Positions 45,416 to 54,314 of a stretch of DNA of 64,000 bases are shown here, piece by piece. The notes beneath the pieces were generated by a model. The model ran no database searches. It saw only the letters and a list, made by a program, of their open reading frames with translations, and was not told the DNA's origin. The position numbers and the translations under genes were made by a program. The stretch's first letter is position 1. Each line of letters starts with the position of its first letter. Where the stretch lies: positions 1,211,501 to 1,275,500 of the forward strand of contig JAYKKM010000156.1 in NCBI GenBank assembly GCA_035772405.1, given 5' to 3'. The DNA is from Chrysogorgia sp. JL179-B06 (taxonomy: Eukaryota; Cnidaria; Anthozoa; Scleralcyonacea; Chrysogorgiidae).

Positions 45416-45824
45416 TCTTACTGTACGTTAAATTTAATTTATTTAATCATCTTTATAAATAAATTTATTAAATAATTTATTAATCAGTTCAATTTAATTT
45501 ATTCACTTAGTTGTCAATGCTAGATGTACCTAAACTTTTTAATGTTGTTTTTCAGAAGCAGTTAAGCTTATTATCCTTGTAGTTGTTATAAGTTGTTCGA
45601 AAGTCTATGAAGTATGATCAATACACACCATGAATTACAGGGGGTGGTGAATTGCAGGCTTGTTATAGATATAACCAGTAGCATCAGGCAGGATGGGCAA
45701 CTGCCAAGTGAACCTGGCCATACCAAAGTGAAAGCCACATGACCAACACCACTATTTAATGGTGACAATCATATCACAAATAGTGACAATCATTCACGTA
45801 ATATTTGATCAACGACAGCGAGTT

Positions 45825-45940
45825 TTTCCCCCCGGGATATCCAAACACGAGAAAACAATGTATGAAAACACGAGCGTGTAGTGCGAGTGTTTTTGTTAAT
45901 TGTTTTCGAGTGTTTGGATATCCCGGTGGGACACGAGCTG
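45825..45940. repeat. Small palindrome
   Basis: CCGGGATATCCAAACACGAG and AAAACAAT (45833-45862) pair with ATTGTTTTCGAGTGTTTGGATATCCCGG (45898-45926). The loop is GTATGAAAACACGAGCG... Confidence 0.75.
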
Positions 45941-46251
45941 GAGTTGTTTAAATAGCTTCCCAAATTAACACAAGTATAGGTTATATTTGATTGGATGATA
46001 TTCTCTCATGGGAGGGTTATGTTAATAGTTGAACACTACAATACATTTGATCGGCGTACGTAATTAGGATATTTTAGTGTTCTGAGACACAGTGTTTGAC
46101 TTAGTTATCCAAATGCAATCCCGTGGCTAGATGGGTCTATATTATTGGATAATTACATGTGTAGCTCATGAATTATTAACGCTTTGAGAAATACAGTTGA
46201 GAGTAAATATAACCTGTATGAATATAATATATATTATAATTTCTCTTTACA

Positions 46252-46423
46252 GTCATCTACAAATGTAGAGAACATTTTTAAAGACAAGCTGGTACAGTTT
46301 AAAATTACATGTATTGGATCATTGGAGGACATTCAACAAGTCTTTATTACTGGGGAGGATCCGACATTCATGGAATGTTCAAACAAAGCATTGGTGGATC
46401 TGAGTTATGTTTATTATGCATGA
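46252..46423 (+). other. Exon-like open segment of unknown origin
   Basis: After TTTCTCTTTACAG, a frame reads SSTNVENIFKDKLVQFKITC, then IGSLEDIQQVFITGEDPTFM and ends at TGA. The acceptor is good and the composition is coding-like, but no family is recognised and the phase does not fit the exon candidate at 41376. Confidence 0.25.
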
Positions 46424-46836
46424 TAGGGATCCTATCATTTCCTCAACACATTCTACTGGAATGCTCTATTTGCACCTTCATGGCAGAACTCAGAAGTAAG
46501 ATGGAATAAACAATTGCAAACTGTGCAAATAGGGTAAACTGGTATTATTTATGTGATATATATATATATCCTACATGTAAATGTATTTCACAACAAACAG
46601 ATTGAATGATAAAACAATTATTGAACTTGGTTATCTCAAAATATGGTGATTTGTCAGTGGCTCGCAGATCTACTCGCCACTGACAAATCACTATTTATCG
46701 TGCTCAACCTCGTCCAATAATTGTTTAGTATTTGTATTATTTTATATTCACTCTATTATAATTATATAGCTGTCAATATAATGTTTATACAGTATATATA
46801 TTTTTATTTATATCTATTCTATTATATAAATTTACC

Positions 46837-47389
46837 TGCTTTAAGAGGTATTAAAGTGGCCCAAAACTGATACCATGACCACGCAAACTAACCACGGACC
46901 ACATCCACTTTATAGTAGATTACACCAAGTCCTTAATATGTGTTGTAGTAATTCAGTGTATTTAGTGTTATTTTTGAGGTTTCTTGTACTTAAATATGGG
47001 TTTGCGAAACGAAACAACAATTTGCCTAACGACGTGGATAATAATAACCGACCCCAAAACAACAAAGATCCTAGCCCCCCGCCTAACGCGAGTTTTCTAA
47101 CCGGCAGTAGAAACCCTAACCTAAATAGAAAACTCGTAAGGTGGCGGGTTAGGATCTTTGTTGTTTTGGGGTTGGTTATTATTATCCACCTCGTTAGGCA
47201 ATTTGTTGTTTTGTTTCGCAAACCTGTTTAAGTACAGGAAACCTCAAAAATAACCCTAATATACTGATAATACTAATATACAACATATATTGAGGACTTG
47301 GTGTAATCTACTATAAAGTGGATGTGGTCCGCGGTTAGTTTGCGTGGTTATGGTATCAGTTTTGGGCCACTTTAATACCTTGCTTTAAG
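46837..47389. mobile_element. MULE-type foldback element with perfect 9-bp target duplication
   Basis: Termini AGGTATTAAAGTGGCCCAAA (46846) and inverted TTTGGGCCACTTTAATACCT (ending 47380) sit between identical TGCTTTAAG at 46837-46845 and 47381-47389. Arms of about 250 bp run almost to the centre, where GTGGCGGGTTAGGATCTTTG pairs with its inverse near 47065-47095. Long terminal repeats with 9-bp duplications are the signature of Mutator-like elements. No transposase is present. Confidence 0.85.
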
Positions 47390-48180
47390 GTTAATTTGTG
47401 ACATTAGACTGATCCTTAAAACTATTTGATATTTATACATTAATATTTGCTAATTACTTGTGTAATGTAAAACCAATTGCGTTTTATTAGAAATATACCA
47501 GTTACAGTACAGTATGTCCAAACTACTTGTTTATTGCATGAGTATTTCTCTTTAAATGCAGTGGTAGATTTATATGGGGGGTGGACAGGGGGTGCAACAA
47601 ATTAAATGTTTGCGGTATTCAAAACTTGTTATCAGTCTTAGACCAACTTAAAATTTAGAATTCAAGGCAGCACTAGTTCAAAATACTCAATATTAATAAT
47701 TAATTTAGTTTGATACTATAATTGAATAAAGCAAATTCTTAATTTTGCTGTAAACGTCTAACATTATAATTATTCGATAATGAAAATATAAATTAAAAAA
47801 CCAATCAAATATTCAAATGTGAAAAAGCATGAGTTTTGCTATGTGCATGGTTAAATGGTTTAACATCAAAACATGTGATCAACTGATCATTACATGATTA
47901 CAATGATTACATCATTTCAAGCGAGTTTGGCAACAAATAACGCATGTTTGCTGTCATAACAATATTGGGACAATTGGACAAATATATTTTAAATTTAATC
48001 AGGCACAAAGATTGAAAGATATTTATACTATTTATTCAACATCTGCAAATTGTATTATTGTAACCAAGAAACTACTAGGTGCACTGTCACGACAGCACAC
48101 TGCTGGGCAGTGCTGGGTTCGGTGTGCTCGGCCAGCACCCCTTGCTGGATCCACCACTGTTCAAATGATTTGTTAATGTT
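47390..48180. other. Non-coding interior
   Basis: AT-rich. An AGCACACTGCTGGGCAGTGC hairpin-like motif lies near 48094, preceding the right subterminal array. No gene is seen. Confidence 0.4.
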
Positions 48181-48189
48181 TAGCTGTGG

Positions 48190-48598
48190 TATCTAACACA
48201 ACTTAAGGTGTGTTTAGATAACACACCTTAAGGTGTGTTGTCAAAGCTCTGTTAGATAACACACCTTAAGGCGTGTTAGATAACACAACCTAAGGTGTGT
48301 TACCAATAACACACCTTAAGGTGTGTTACCGATAACACACCTCAAGGTGTGTGAGATAACACACCTTATGGTGTGTTATCTAACACACCAAGGTGTGTTA
48401 GATAACACACCTAGGTGTGTTAGATAACACACCAAGGTGTGTTAGTTAACACACCTTTTCATAGAACACACCTTAAGGTGTGTTGTTTTTTGGACAAGTC
48501 AGAAACACACCTTAAGGTGTGTTGTTTAACCCATCTTAAGGTGTGTAGTTTTTTGGACAGAAAAGGTGTGTTAATTTACACACCTTATTTTTTAGAGT
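48190..48598. repeat. Right subterminal array of ACACACCTTAAGGTGTGT palindromes
   Basis: About ten full palindromes AACACACCTTAAGGTGTGTT separated by AGATA or TTACC spacers, ending TTTACACACCTTATTTTTTA at the element terminus. More regular than the left array. Confidence 0.92.
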
Positions 48599-48601
48599 GC
48601 A

Positions 48602-48610
48602 CGCTCCCAT
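48602..48610 (-). pseudogene. First three codons of the interrupted small Polinton gene
   Basis: ATG at 48610-48608 follows the TAA of the upstream 27-aa frame with no spacing (TAAATG). Translation is cut after the third codon by the CACTA-like insertion; the remaining codons lie at 40089-39892. See the entry for the 3' portion. Confidence 0.6.
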
Positions 48611-48694
48611 TTACTTTATACCATATTCCTTCATCATTTCTCCACCCATGATTATGATGTCTCGGTTCGCCATGTAGCCACTCACAATTTTCAT
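48611..48694 (-). CDS. Very small hydrophobic/amphipathic protein, 27 aa
   Basis: ATG 48694 to TAA 48611, beginning MKIVSGYMANRDIIIMGGEM. It lies between the fibre-like gene (stop 10 bp before) and the interrupted gene (start immediately after), so the compact layout favours translation. Its size makes it uncertain. No homologue is recognised. Confidence 0.35.
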   Translation of the reverse strand: MKIVSGYMANRDIIIMGGEMMKEYGIK

Positions 48695-48703
48695 GCCGTA
48701 GAA

Positions 48704-49561
48704 TTATATCAACGATGGGTATGCATAAGGTGCGAGTGGTATTCTTGGTCGATGTATTCCAAAAATTGTTCCGTAGGGTGTGCCTATCTTTTTCATATTC
48801 GCTACGAAGTCTGAATCGGCTGATTTGACGTTGTTGACCCTGACGTGTGAATTGCTCATTTGCCAGTGTATTGATATCATATGCATTTTGGTGAGGTCAA
48901 TAATACTCGGAATAGTGCATATGCTCTCCATTGCTGGGACGCTACCACCATACGCGAGTCCATTAGTCATACCAGTCTTGTACCCTATGAACTTATCCCA
49001 CTGACCGTCGTCGTTTGATATAATTGTCTCCCAATTTGATCCAGCGGTGCGAGTAGGTAACCTCACCACAACAAAAATGGAGAGGTCACACCATTGCATA
49101 CTGGGGCAGTTAAAATGGAGACCTGACTCGAGTGGGAGTGGTGTTAACACAGGGGATAGAAAACTTTGGCTTACACTGCTGATGCCAATAATAGGACCAT
49201 AGGTTGGGTTGTTTTGCACTAATTTACTTGTTTCACCAATGGCTTTCACTTTGTTTGAACCATTGGTGTGAAATTCCACGTTTTTCAAGGCGTGTGTGCT
49301 AACGTTGAAGTCGAACACAATATTGTAGGACTGACTCTTGAGGAAACCTGATAGCAATTGCTCTAGAGTTCTTTTATTGATAGCGTCTGAGTCATCGACT
49401 GGGTCTGCTACGTTTTTTATCGCCGAGCCTTGCATGTCTATTATTCCAGACATCCTTCCGCCGGTCGCGCTTAATTTGGGATCTTCGTCCAGATGCCTTT
49501 TCGTTCTCTTTAGTATTTTATCGTGAGGGTCGTCAGACTCATACCCGTAGTTTAGACTCAT
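48704..49561 (-). CDS. Fibre-like attachment protein (Polinton)
   Basis: 285 residues, intact. The N-terminus is charged (residues 1-30). Residues 31-65 read LSATGGRMSGIIDMQGSAIK then NVADPVDDSDAINKRTL, the pattern found at the start of shaft domains of phage and virus fibre proteins (gly-rich strand, Asp-Ala-Ile-Asn-Lys helix). The remaining 200 residues are beta-rich with ETIISNDDGQWDKFIGY, which resembles a concanavalin/laminin-G-like binding domain. It probably forms a trimeric spike on the particle. Lectin assignment and trimerisation are inferences. Confidence 0.65.
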   Translation of the reverse strand: MSLNYGYESDDPHDKILKRTKRHLDEDPKLSATGGRMSGIIDMQGSAIKNVADPVDDSDAINKRTLEQLLSGFLKSQSYNIVFDFNVSTHALKNVEFHTNGSNKVKAIGETSKLVQNNPTYGPIIGISSVSQSFLSPVLTPLPLESGLHFNCPSMQWCDLSIFVVVRLPTRTAGSNWETIISNDDGQWDKFIGYKTGMTNGLAYGGSVPAMESICTIPSIIDLTKMHMISIHWQMSNSHVRVNNVKSADSDFVANMKKIGTPYGTIFGIHRPRIPLAPYAYPSLI

Positions 49562-49563
49562 TA

Positions 49564-49782
49564 CTACTTCAAGGTGTATTTGGTTAGTAGATAGCCAGAG
49601 ACTGCTGAGAACCCTAACACTATCGCCAACGTTGTCGTGTCTGACTCGCTTGTGGTGGTGGCCACTGTTTTTTTCACAGGAAGTGGTGTCACATTTTCTT
49701 GGTAAACTTTTTTAGCCACCACATTTTCTTGGTGAACTTTTTTAGCCGCAAGACTCGCTGGCGTTACTAAGTTAGTCACCAC
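49564..49782 (-). CDS. Small tail-anchored membrane protein, 72 aa
   Basis: Starts inside the last codons of the 419-aa gene (7-bp overlap) and ends 2 bp before the fibre gene. Residues 11-32 contain a repeated AAKKVHQENV/VAKKVYQENV, encoded by a short DNA duplication (49700-49800). Residues 50-71 (LAIVLGFSAVSGYLLTKYTL) form a single predicted membrane span near the C-terminus. Function unknown. Position suggests a virion or assembly role. Confidence 0.6.
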   Translation of the reverse strand: MVTNLVTPASLAAKKVHQENVVAKKVYQENVTPLPVKKTVATTTSESDTTTLAIVLGFSAVSGYLLTKYTLK

Positions 49783-51035
49783 ATTTTCTTGGTGGACTTT
49801 TTAGCCGCAATCGTTGGTGTTGTCGCATTCAAGCGAGTGTTCACTCCAAATCTCATGGACTCTGTGGCAATCTTTAATAAGTTGTTGTACCCAGCGATTT
49901 TATTCTTGAGTATCACCACATTGCTTGGCATTAACCATGTACTTGGCGACAGTGCAAGATTTTGGACAACGTTGGTGTCTCTAATCGATTTATTCATGTT
50001 GAGAATCCATGTCGATACGTCATACTGTACAACACTGTCAGCGAACAACTTTCGGAACTCTTGTTGGGTTTCTAAACTTCCTGCAGAACCACCAACGACT
50101 GACACACGTGTTCTAGCTTGTGCACCAAGTGTGGAGTACACAAAGGCTTCTATGCTTTGGTTTAGATATTGCAACCCAATGTTGGTAAAGCCGTCTGACA
50201 ATCGCGCGACGTATCGTCTGTAATCGTTATGGATGTCGTTGAGTGTGTACACTCTGGACTCACCTGTTGTGCCATCGCTCAGGACTTTATTCTGGTAGTA
50301 ATGTTTTCTGGGGATCTTGGAAATCTTACCATACAACTCGGAGGCGTTGAATTCTCTACTTATTGATCTCATGGTCTCACCACCCTCCATTCTTCTGAGA
50401 AGTCTTCTAATGGTGAAGTACAAATGAAATCTCATCACACTTGTGACCACAGGGTGAACTTCTTGCGACACTGATAAATGTTGCAACGACACTCCACAAC
50501 AGAAACTCGCACAATACGTCGCAAACACAACGCGGTAGTAAGATTCGTTGTCATCCCACTCTGACATGGTCTTTGACGTGGTGATTTGTAAGGTTGGTAG
50601 CTTTGACATGAAGTAGCTATTTTGGTTAACAAAGACTTTAAAGTTATTCACTGGATAATTCAACACGTTTTCTGTTGGGTAGCCGTCCCAAAGTCCCCAG
50701 TGGTTCTTATGACCTTTTGGCAGTGGTTGGATAGTTCCACCGCCTTGCCATATTATTGGGAACTTACTATTGTGTAGCCACTTCCACATGTTTTTATCAT
50801 TTTTGAAGGTTGCGCTGGTTATGTCTGTGCTGAGGATGTCGTTGTTTCTGAAATATATGTCGACACTCATGATTTTACCGTCTTGTGAAATATTTGGATC
50901 GAGCTCGAATTTGCTTAAAGTAGCGTGGGGGTATTTTTTGATGAGGTCTGCCTTTGCGTCGTGTGTGGCCTTCGATGTGTTAGCCATCGCGCGCTCGTAG
51001 TACTTTCCATAGTAGTCGCGAAGGGCTTTCTGCAT
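49776..51035 (-). CDS. Conserved Polinton protein of unknown function, 419 aa
   Basis: An intact frame, first gene of the minus-strand cluster. Landmarks are WQGGGTIQPLPKGHKNHWGL (about 95-114), SEWDDNESYYRVVF (about 158), the region HPVVTSVMRFHLYFTIRRLL (about 193) and INQSIEAFVY-like LNQSIEAFVYSTLGAQ (about 294), with a PSTWLMPS motif near 372. I recognise this combination as recurrent in cnidarian Polinton loci, always with capsid genes, but no enzymatic motif is seen. A second Met (residue 17, MANTSKAT) would leave about 60 bp instead of 24 bp to the divergent penton gene and might be the true start. Confidence 0.75.
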   Translation of the reverse strand: MQKALRDYYGKYYERAMANTSKATHDAKADLIKKYPHATLSKFELDPNISQDGKIMSVDIYFRNNDILSTDITSATFKNDKNMWKWLHNSKFPIIWQGGGTIQPLPKGHKNHWGLWDGYPTENVLNYPVNNFKVFVNQNSYFMSKLPTLQITTSKTMSEWDDNESYYRVVFATYCASFCCGVSLQHLSVSQEVHPVVTSVMRFHLYFTIRRLLRRMEGGETMRSISREFNASELYGKISKIPRKHYYQNKVLSDGTTGESRVYTLNDIHNDYRRYVARLSDGFTNIGLQYLNQSIEAFVYSTLGAQARTRVSVVGGSAGSLETQQEFRKLFADSVVQYDVSTWILNMNKSIRDTNVVQNLALSPSTWLMPSNVVILKNKIAGYNNLLKIATESMRFGVNTRLNATTPTIAAKKSTKKMW

Positions 51036-51059
51036 ATAATATACTGTATGTTATACACA
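51036..51059. promoter_or_regulatory. Very short divergent intergenic region
   Basis: Only 24 bp (ATATAATATACTGTATGTTATACA) separates the ATG of the 419-aa gene from the ATG of the penton-like gene. It is TA-rich with TATAATATA on both strands, so it may serve as a shared divergent core promoter, although late viral starts further upstream are equally possible. Confidence 0.35.
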
Positions 51060-51758
51060 ATGCGAAAGTTGACGGTACTCATTGAAGGTGCAGAAAAAGT
51101 TGTGTCCTTTGACAACGCGATGATGGTCATACACGATAACCCATACATTATGGTCAAGACAGCCACTGTGTTTTGGGACTACCATAACACAACAAATGAC
51201 GACAGCATTCAGGTCTTCACGCTGGATGACTCTAGGGTCGGCTCTTTTAAAAAGATTAAAGTGGGTGAGGGGTATTTTAGCTTCGACGCATTGGTCAAAG
51301 TCTTGAAACATGAGTCTAACGAGCGTAAGGTGAGTCTTGAGATAGAGAAACTGGCGCCCACGGGTAAATGTAGGGTCAAGGTTAGTAGCTCAGCTGTGTT
51401 AGACACCCTTGGGCCTCTACTTGGTTTCGCGAAGGGTGAGGTGATTCAGAATGACGTACAGTGGCACACTAGCCCAAACGAGGTCGACATGTACAGAGGT
51501 CTGAAGTACATAGAAGTTTCGTGTGACGTCGTTGAAACGGAGAGCAATGTGGGTATTGATGGGAAGCGTAGCGATGTGATCACAACGTTGCCAATACCCA
51601 CTGAACAGTCTTTGAAGGGGTCAGTACAACGTCATGTGGACATCGAGTCCAAGGTGAGTATTAAAAAAGGTGTTTACTCAAGTATGACATTTCGTGTCAA
51701 ACCAAATAACGATGATCTTAAAATTGGCGCGGTGTTATTGGAACTGTATATCGTGTGA
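51060..51758 (+). CDS. Minor capsid (penton-like, single jelly roll) protein
   Basis: 232 residues from ATG 51060 (an in-frame ATG at 51048 adds four residues; the longer open extension to 50925 overlaps the opposite gene and lacks homology). Alternating beta-strand pattern. Landmarks are GEGYFSFDALVKVLK, DTLGPLLGFAKGEV, LKYIEVSCDVVETESNVG, TTLPIPTEQSLKGSV and the C-terminal FRVKPNNDDLKIGAVLLELY. These match the small capsid protein of Polintons that occupies vertices beside the double-jelly-roll hexon. It stops 5 bp before the integrase. Confidence 0.7.
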   Translation: MRKLTVLIEGAEKVVSFDNAMMVIHDNPYIMVKTATVFWDYHNTTNDDSIQVFTLDDSRVGSFKKIKVGEGYFSFDALVKVLKHESNERKVSLEIEKLAPTGKCRVKVSSSAVLDTLGPLLGFAKGEVIQNDVQWHTSPNEVDMYRGLKYIEVSCDVVETESNVGIDGKRSDVITTLPIPTEQSLKGSVQRHVDIESKVSIKKGVYSSMTFRVKPNNDDLKIGAVLLELYIV

Positions 51759-51763
51759 ATTAT

Positions 51764-52867
51764 ATGGAACTTGGTGTGGAGACAGAGCAAGGGTTGAGAG
51801 ATATTTACTATAATCCTAAGACAGGGTACAGTGGTGCAGAGAGGTTGTATCAAAGTGCGTTGGGAGACGGATTGAAAGTAACTAGAAAAACAGTGAAAGA
51901 ATGGTTGACCACGCAGGATACTTACACTAGGTACAAACCCATTGTGAGAAGACACAAGTTCCGCGCGACTTTTGTTGGATTTCTTGGTGAGGAGCTCCAA
52001 ATGGACTTAGTGGACATGAGTAAGTACTCAAAACAGAACAAAGGGTACTATTGGATATTGACAGGTATTGAAATATTGAGTAGATACGCTTTTGGCATTG
52101 CAGTTTATAGAAAAGACACTAAGAGCATGACTGAGGCTGTTGGAGAGCTATTGAGTGACTTTAAAGATCGGTTTGGAGCCATGCCTAAGTTAGCACAATT
52201 TGACGATGGACTTGAGTTCTACAACGTTGGTGTGAAAAGTTTGCTGAAAAAACATGGTGTTGAATATTTCAGCACTAAGAGTGATAAAAAGGCCGCTGTT
52301 GTTGAGCGTTTTAATAGAAGCCTCAAGAGTATTATGTGGAAGTACTTTTACACCCATGGAACGTACAAATGGATTGACGTTTTGGATCAGTTTGTAAGCA
52401 ATTACAATAGCAATGTGAACCGCAGTATTATGATGAAGCCGAAGGATGTCGATAAGTCAAATGAAGGCGAAGTTTGGACCACTTTGTTTGGTCACCAATT
52501 TGCAGACAACCCATTGCCAAAGTTTAGAGTTGGTCAATCAGTGAGAATTAGTAAATACAAGAGTGTGTTCACAAAGGGCTATGAAGCCAACTTCACTGAG
52601 GAGCTGTTTAAAGTGGTAAAGGTTATTCGTGGTGATCCGAATGTGTACGAAATTGAGGACCACACCGGTGAACAGATTATTGGTAAATTTTATGAACAGG
52701 AATTGTCGCTGGTCAATAGGAAACATGGTGACGATGTGTACAGAGTTGAAAAGGTGTTGAAAAGAAAGAAAGTCAGAGGGGAGAAGATGGCGTTGGTCAA
52801 ATGGTTGGGTTATGAGAGCAAACATAATTCGTGGATACCAGAAAGCGACATTCAAAATGTGAGCTAA
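51764..52867 (+). CDS. Retroviral-type DDE integrase with C-terminal chromodomain (Polinton INT)
   Basis: 367 residues. The rve catalytic core has Asp81 (LQMDLVDM), Asp147 (QFDDGLEF) and Glu181 (VVERFNRSLK), spacing 33 between the last two. All three acidic residues are present. An SH3-like segment follows (PKFRVGQSVRISK, about 252-264), then a chromodomain (YRVEKVLKRKK...ALVKWLGYESKHNSWIPE, about 326-360). It joins element ends to host DNA, and the chromodomain may steer insertion to methylated histones. The layout is typical of Polinton integrases. It is 6 bp upstream of the next gene and appears intact. Confidence 0.93.
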   Translation: MELGVETEQGLRDIYYNPKTGYSGAERLYQSALGDGLKVTRKTVKEWLTTQDTYTRYKPIVRRHKFRATFVGFLGEELQMDLVDMSKYSKQNKGYYWILTGIEILSRYAFGIAVYRKDTKSMTEAVGELLSDFKDRFGAMPKLAQFDDGLEFYNVGVKSLLKKHGVEYFSTKSDKKAAVVERFNRSLKSIMWKYFYTHGTYKWIDVLDQFVSNYNSNVNRSIMMKPKDVDKSNEGEVWTTLFGHQFADNPLPKFRVGQSVRISKYKSVFTKGYEANFTEELFKVVKVIRGDPNVYEIEDHTGEQIIGKFYEQELSLVNRKHGDDVYRVEKVLKRKKVRGEKMALVKWLGYESKHNSWIPESDIQNVS

Positions 52868-52873
52868 TGTAAT

Positions 52874-54292
52874 ATGGCTGAAGGTGGGGAAGGTTTTGAC
52901 GAGATTGAGATGGATGACCTCAGTAAAGCCTACACTGATGATCAATTAGATGTCGAACTTGAAAGTGCCACTCAAGCTCACAACTCACTTGACGATAAGT
53001 ACGTCAGCGGTGACATGCCAGACGTTGAGCGTGTTGAGTATGTAAAATTGTCTGAGAGAATAGACAGATTGCAGGACGAGCAAGAGAGAAGGTTTCGAGA
53101 AAAAGAGACGTCGTTCATTGACACTGACGATGGTAAGACGGTGACAATAAGGGGGACCAACACAAAAGTCCCAGCAGCGGAGTTTGTTGAGCAGGAGTCA
53201 TATGGTGACGTCAATGACACAAGCTTCAGTATAGCTTTTGAAGAGTCGGGAGAAATTGAGAGAAGACTGGGTGAACTAAAAGCGTTCAACAAAGAGTTAA
53301 TAAAAAGTGAAGTAAAAAGAATCGAGCTAATAAATAAGAAAATAAATGAATTGAGTAAAAAAGCGCTTGGCCACGACAACGCGTCAAGGGAAATAGTTAA
53401 CAGGTCACAGGTTACGGACTCAGGGGGTATTCTTTTCAAACCAATAGGTACACATGGTAAGTATGGAGGACCCAGGCTAATTCTAAAACCTAAAGGAGAT
53501 GGTTTGATCTACAGTAAAGATAGCAATAGTAAAAGAGCTATTGAGCAGTTCAAAGAGTTAGTTAAACAAATCCCCAAGAGCGCAGAAACAACAGCTGTCA
53601 CAACAGAAGCAATCCCAGATGACTTCCCAGCAATTGAAACAAGAGTGGACCACGCTGACATACGTGGACTATCACAAAACGAAAACCGCGAGCTGGGTGG
53701 TGTGCTTAATCCAAGCGACAGTGCGTTGCGCGAGTCAAGAATAGGTGACGCTGGTGCGTTGCAAATACAAGCAGACTATTTTCAAAAGGCGATAAATGAG
53801 ACGAGTAGGAGATTGGAAGAGCTCAACAGAGAAGGCCTCACAGCTGCAGAGAAAAAAGAGCGTATTAGTCTAGTTGAGAGAATGATTGGACTTAGACAGG
53901 CTAGAGACAGAGTTATTGAACAGCGACAAATAGAAGAGGTTAGAGAGCAGCAGGAAGTCGACATTGACAGGTTTCAGAGATTCAGGGAATGGGCTAAAGA
54001 AAATATGGTTGGGTTGAGCGCTGTGGCAATTTCAATGGCTGGAATTATAACAACTATTATTATCGCTGGGAGATCTGCTGTTATGAGAGGCGCTATGGCT
54101 ACGAAGTCGTTCGCACAAGCTGTTAAGAACGCGATAACGAAGATGGGTCCATGGGCTGTTGGGTTGGCTAATTTAGTTTATAATGCGTTGACGTTGGGTG
54201 CGAAGGGTCTCGCGTGGTTGGCTCAAAATCTGTGGGTACTTGCGGTGGTACTTGCGTGGTTTGTGTATGATTATTACAAGCTAAAACGGTAG
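52874..54292 (+). CDS. Coiled-coil, C-terminally membrane-anchored Polinton protein, 472 aa
   Basis: The N-terminal 170 residues are acidic and charged with coiled-coil heptads (about 50-80 and 125-165). A short conserved-looking patch, GTHGKYGGPRLILKPKGDGL, lies at 192-211. A second long coiled coil covers 300-375. The C-terminus has a hydrophobic span at 379-399 (VGLSAVAISMAGIITTIIIA), an amphipathic stretch (425-447) and a second span (448-467) before a Lys-Arg end. No enzyme motif. It may link core to an inner membrane or act in membrane penetration, as minor proteins do in other double-jelly-roll viruses; that role is inference. Confidence 0.65.
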   Translation: MAEGGEGFDEIEMDDLSKAYTDDQLDVELESATQAHNSLDDKYVSGDMPDVERVEYVKLSERIDRLQDEQERRFREKETSFIDTDDGKTVTIRGTNTKVPAAEFVEQESYGDVNDTSFSIAFEESGEIERRLGELKAFNKELIKSEVKRIELINKKINELSKKALGHDNASREIVNRSQVTDSGGILFKPIGTHGKYGGPRLILKPKGDGLIYSKDSNSKRAIEQFKELVKQIPKSAETTAVTTEAIPDDFPAIETRVDHADIRGLSQNENRELGGVLNPSDSALRESRIGDAGALQIQADYFQKAINETSRRLEELNREGLTAAEKKERISLVERMIGLRQARDRVIEQRQIEEVREQQEVDIDRFQRFREWAKENMVGLSAVAISMAGIITTIIIAGRSAVMRGAMATKSFAQAVKNAITKMGPWAVGLANLVYNALTLGAKGLAWLAQNLWVLAVVLAWFVYDYYKLKR

Positions 54293-54314
54293 TAACAAAA
54301 CATATGCAAAGTAT

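Larger units (their letters stand above)
40088..48601. mobile_element. 8.5-kb CACTA/EnSpm-like element inserted in the Polinton
   Basis: The termini CACTCTAAAAAA (40090) and TTTTTTAGAGTG (ending 48599) are inverted copies, and CA stands immediately outside each end (40088-40089 and 48600-48601). A CACT-starting terminus with an A-run and a 2-bp duplication resembles CMC/EnSpm elements of animals. Immediately inside both ends lie arrays of ACACACCTTAAGGTGTGT motifs. The central 7.5 kb shows no recognisable transposase, only nested MITEs, palindromes and weak exon-like pieces, so the element is non-autonomous or decayed. It splits a small viral gene, so it arrived after the provirus. Confidence 0.75.

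Noticed and set aside
46875..47231. 118-codon frame and its antisense partner
   Set aside because: Lies within the arms of the MULE-like foldback; the mirrored frames follow from the palindrome.
50925..51059. Longer N-terminal extension of the penton-like gene
   Set aside because: It overlaps the opposite-strand 419-aa gene, and the extra residues do not fit the capsid family; Met at 51060 (or 51048) is better.
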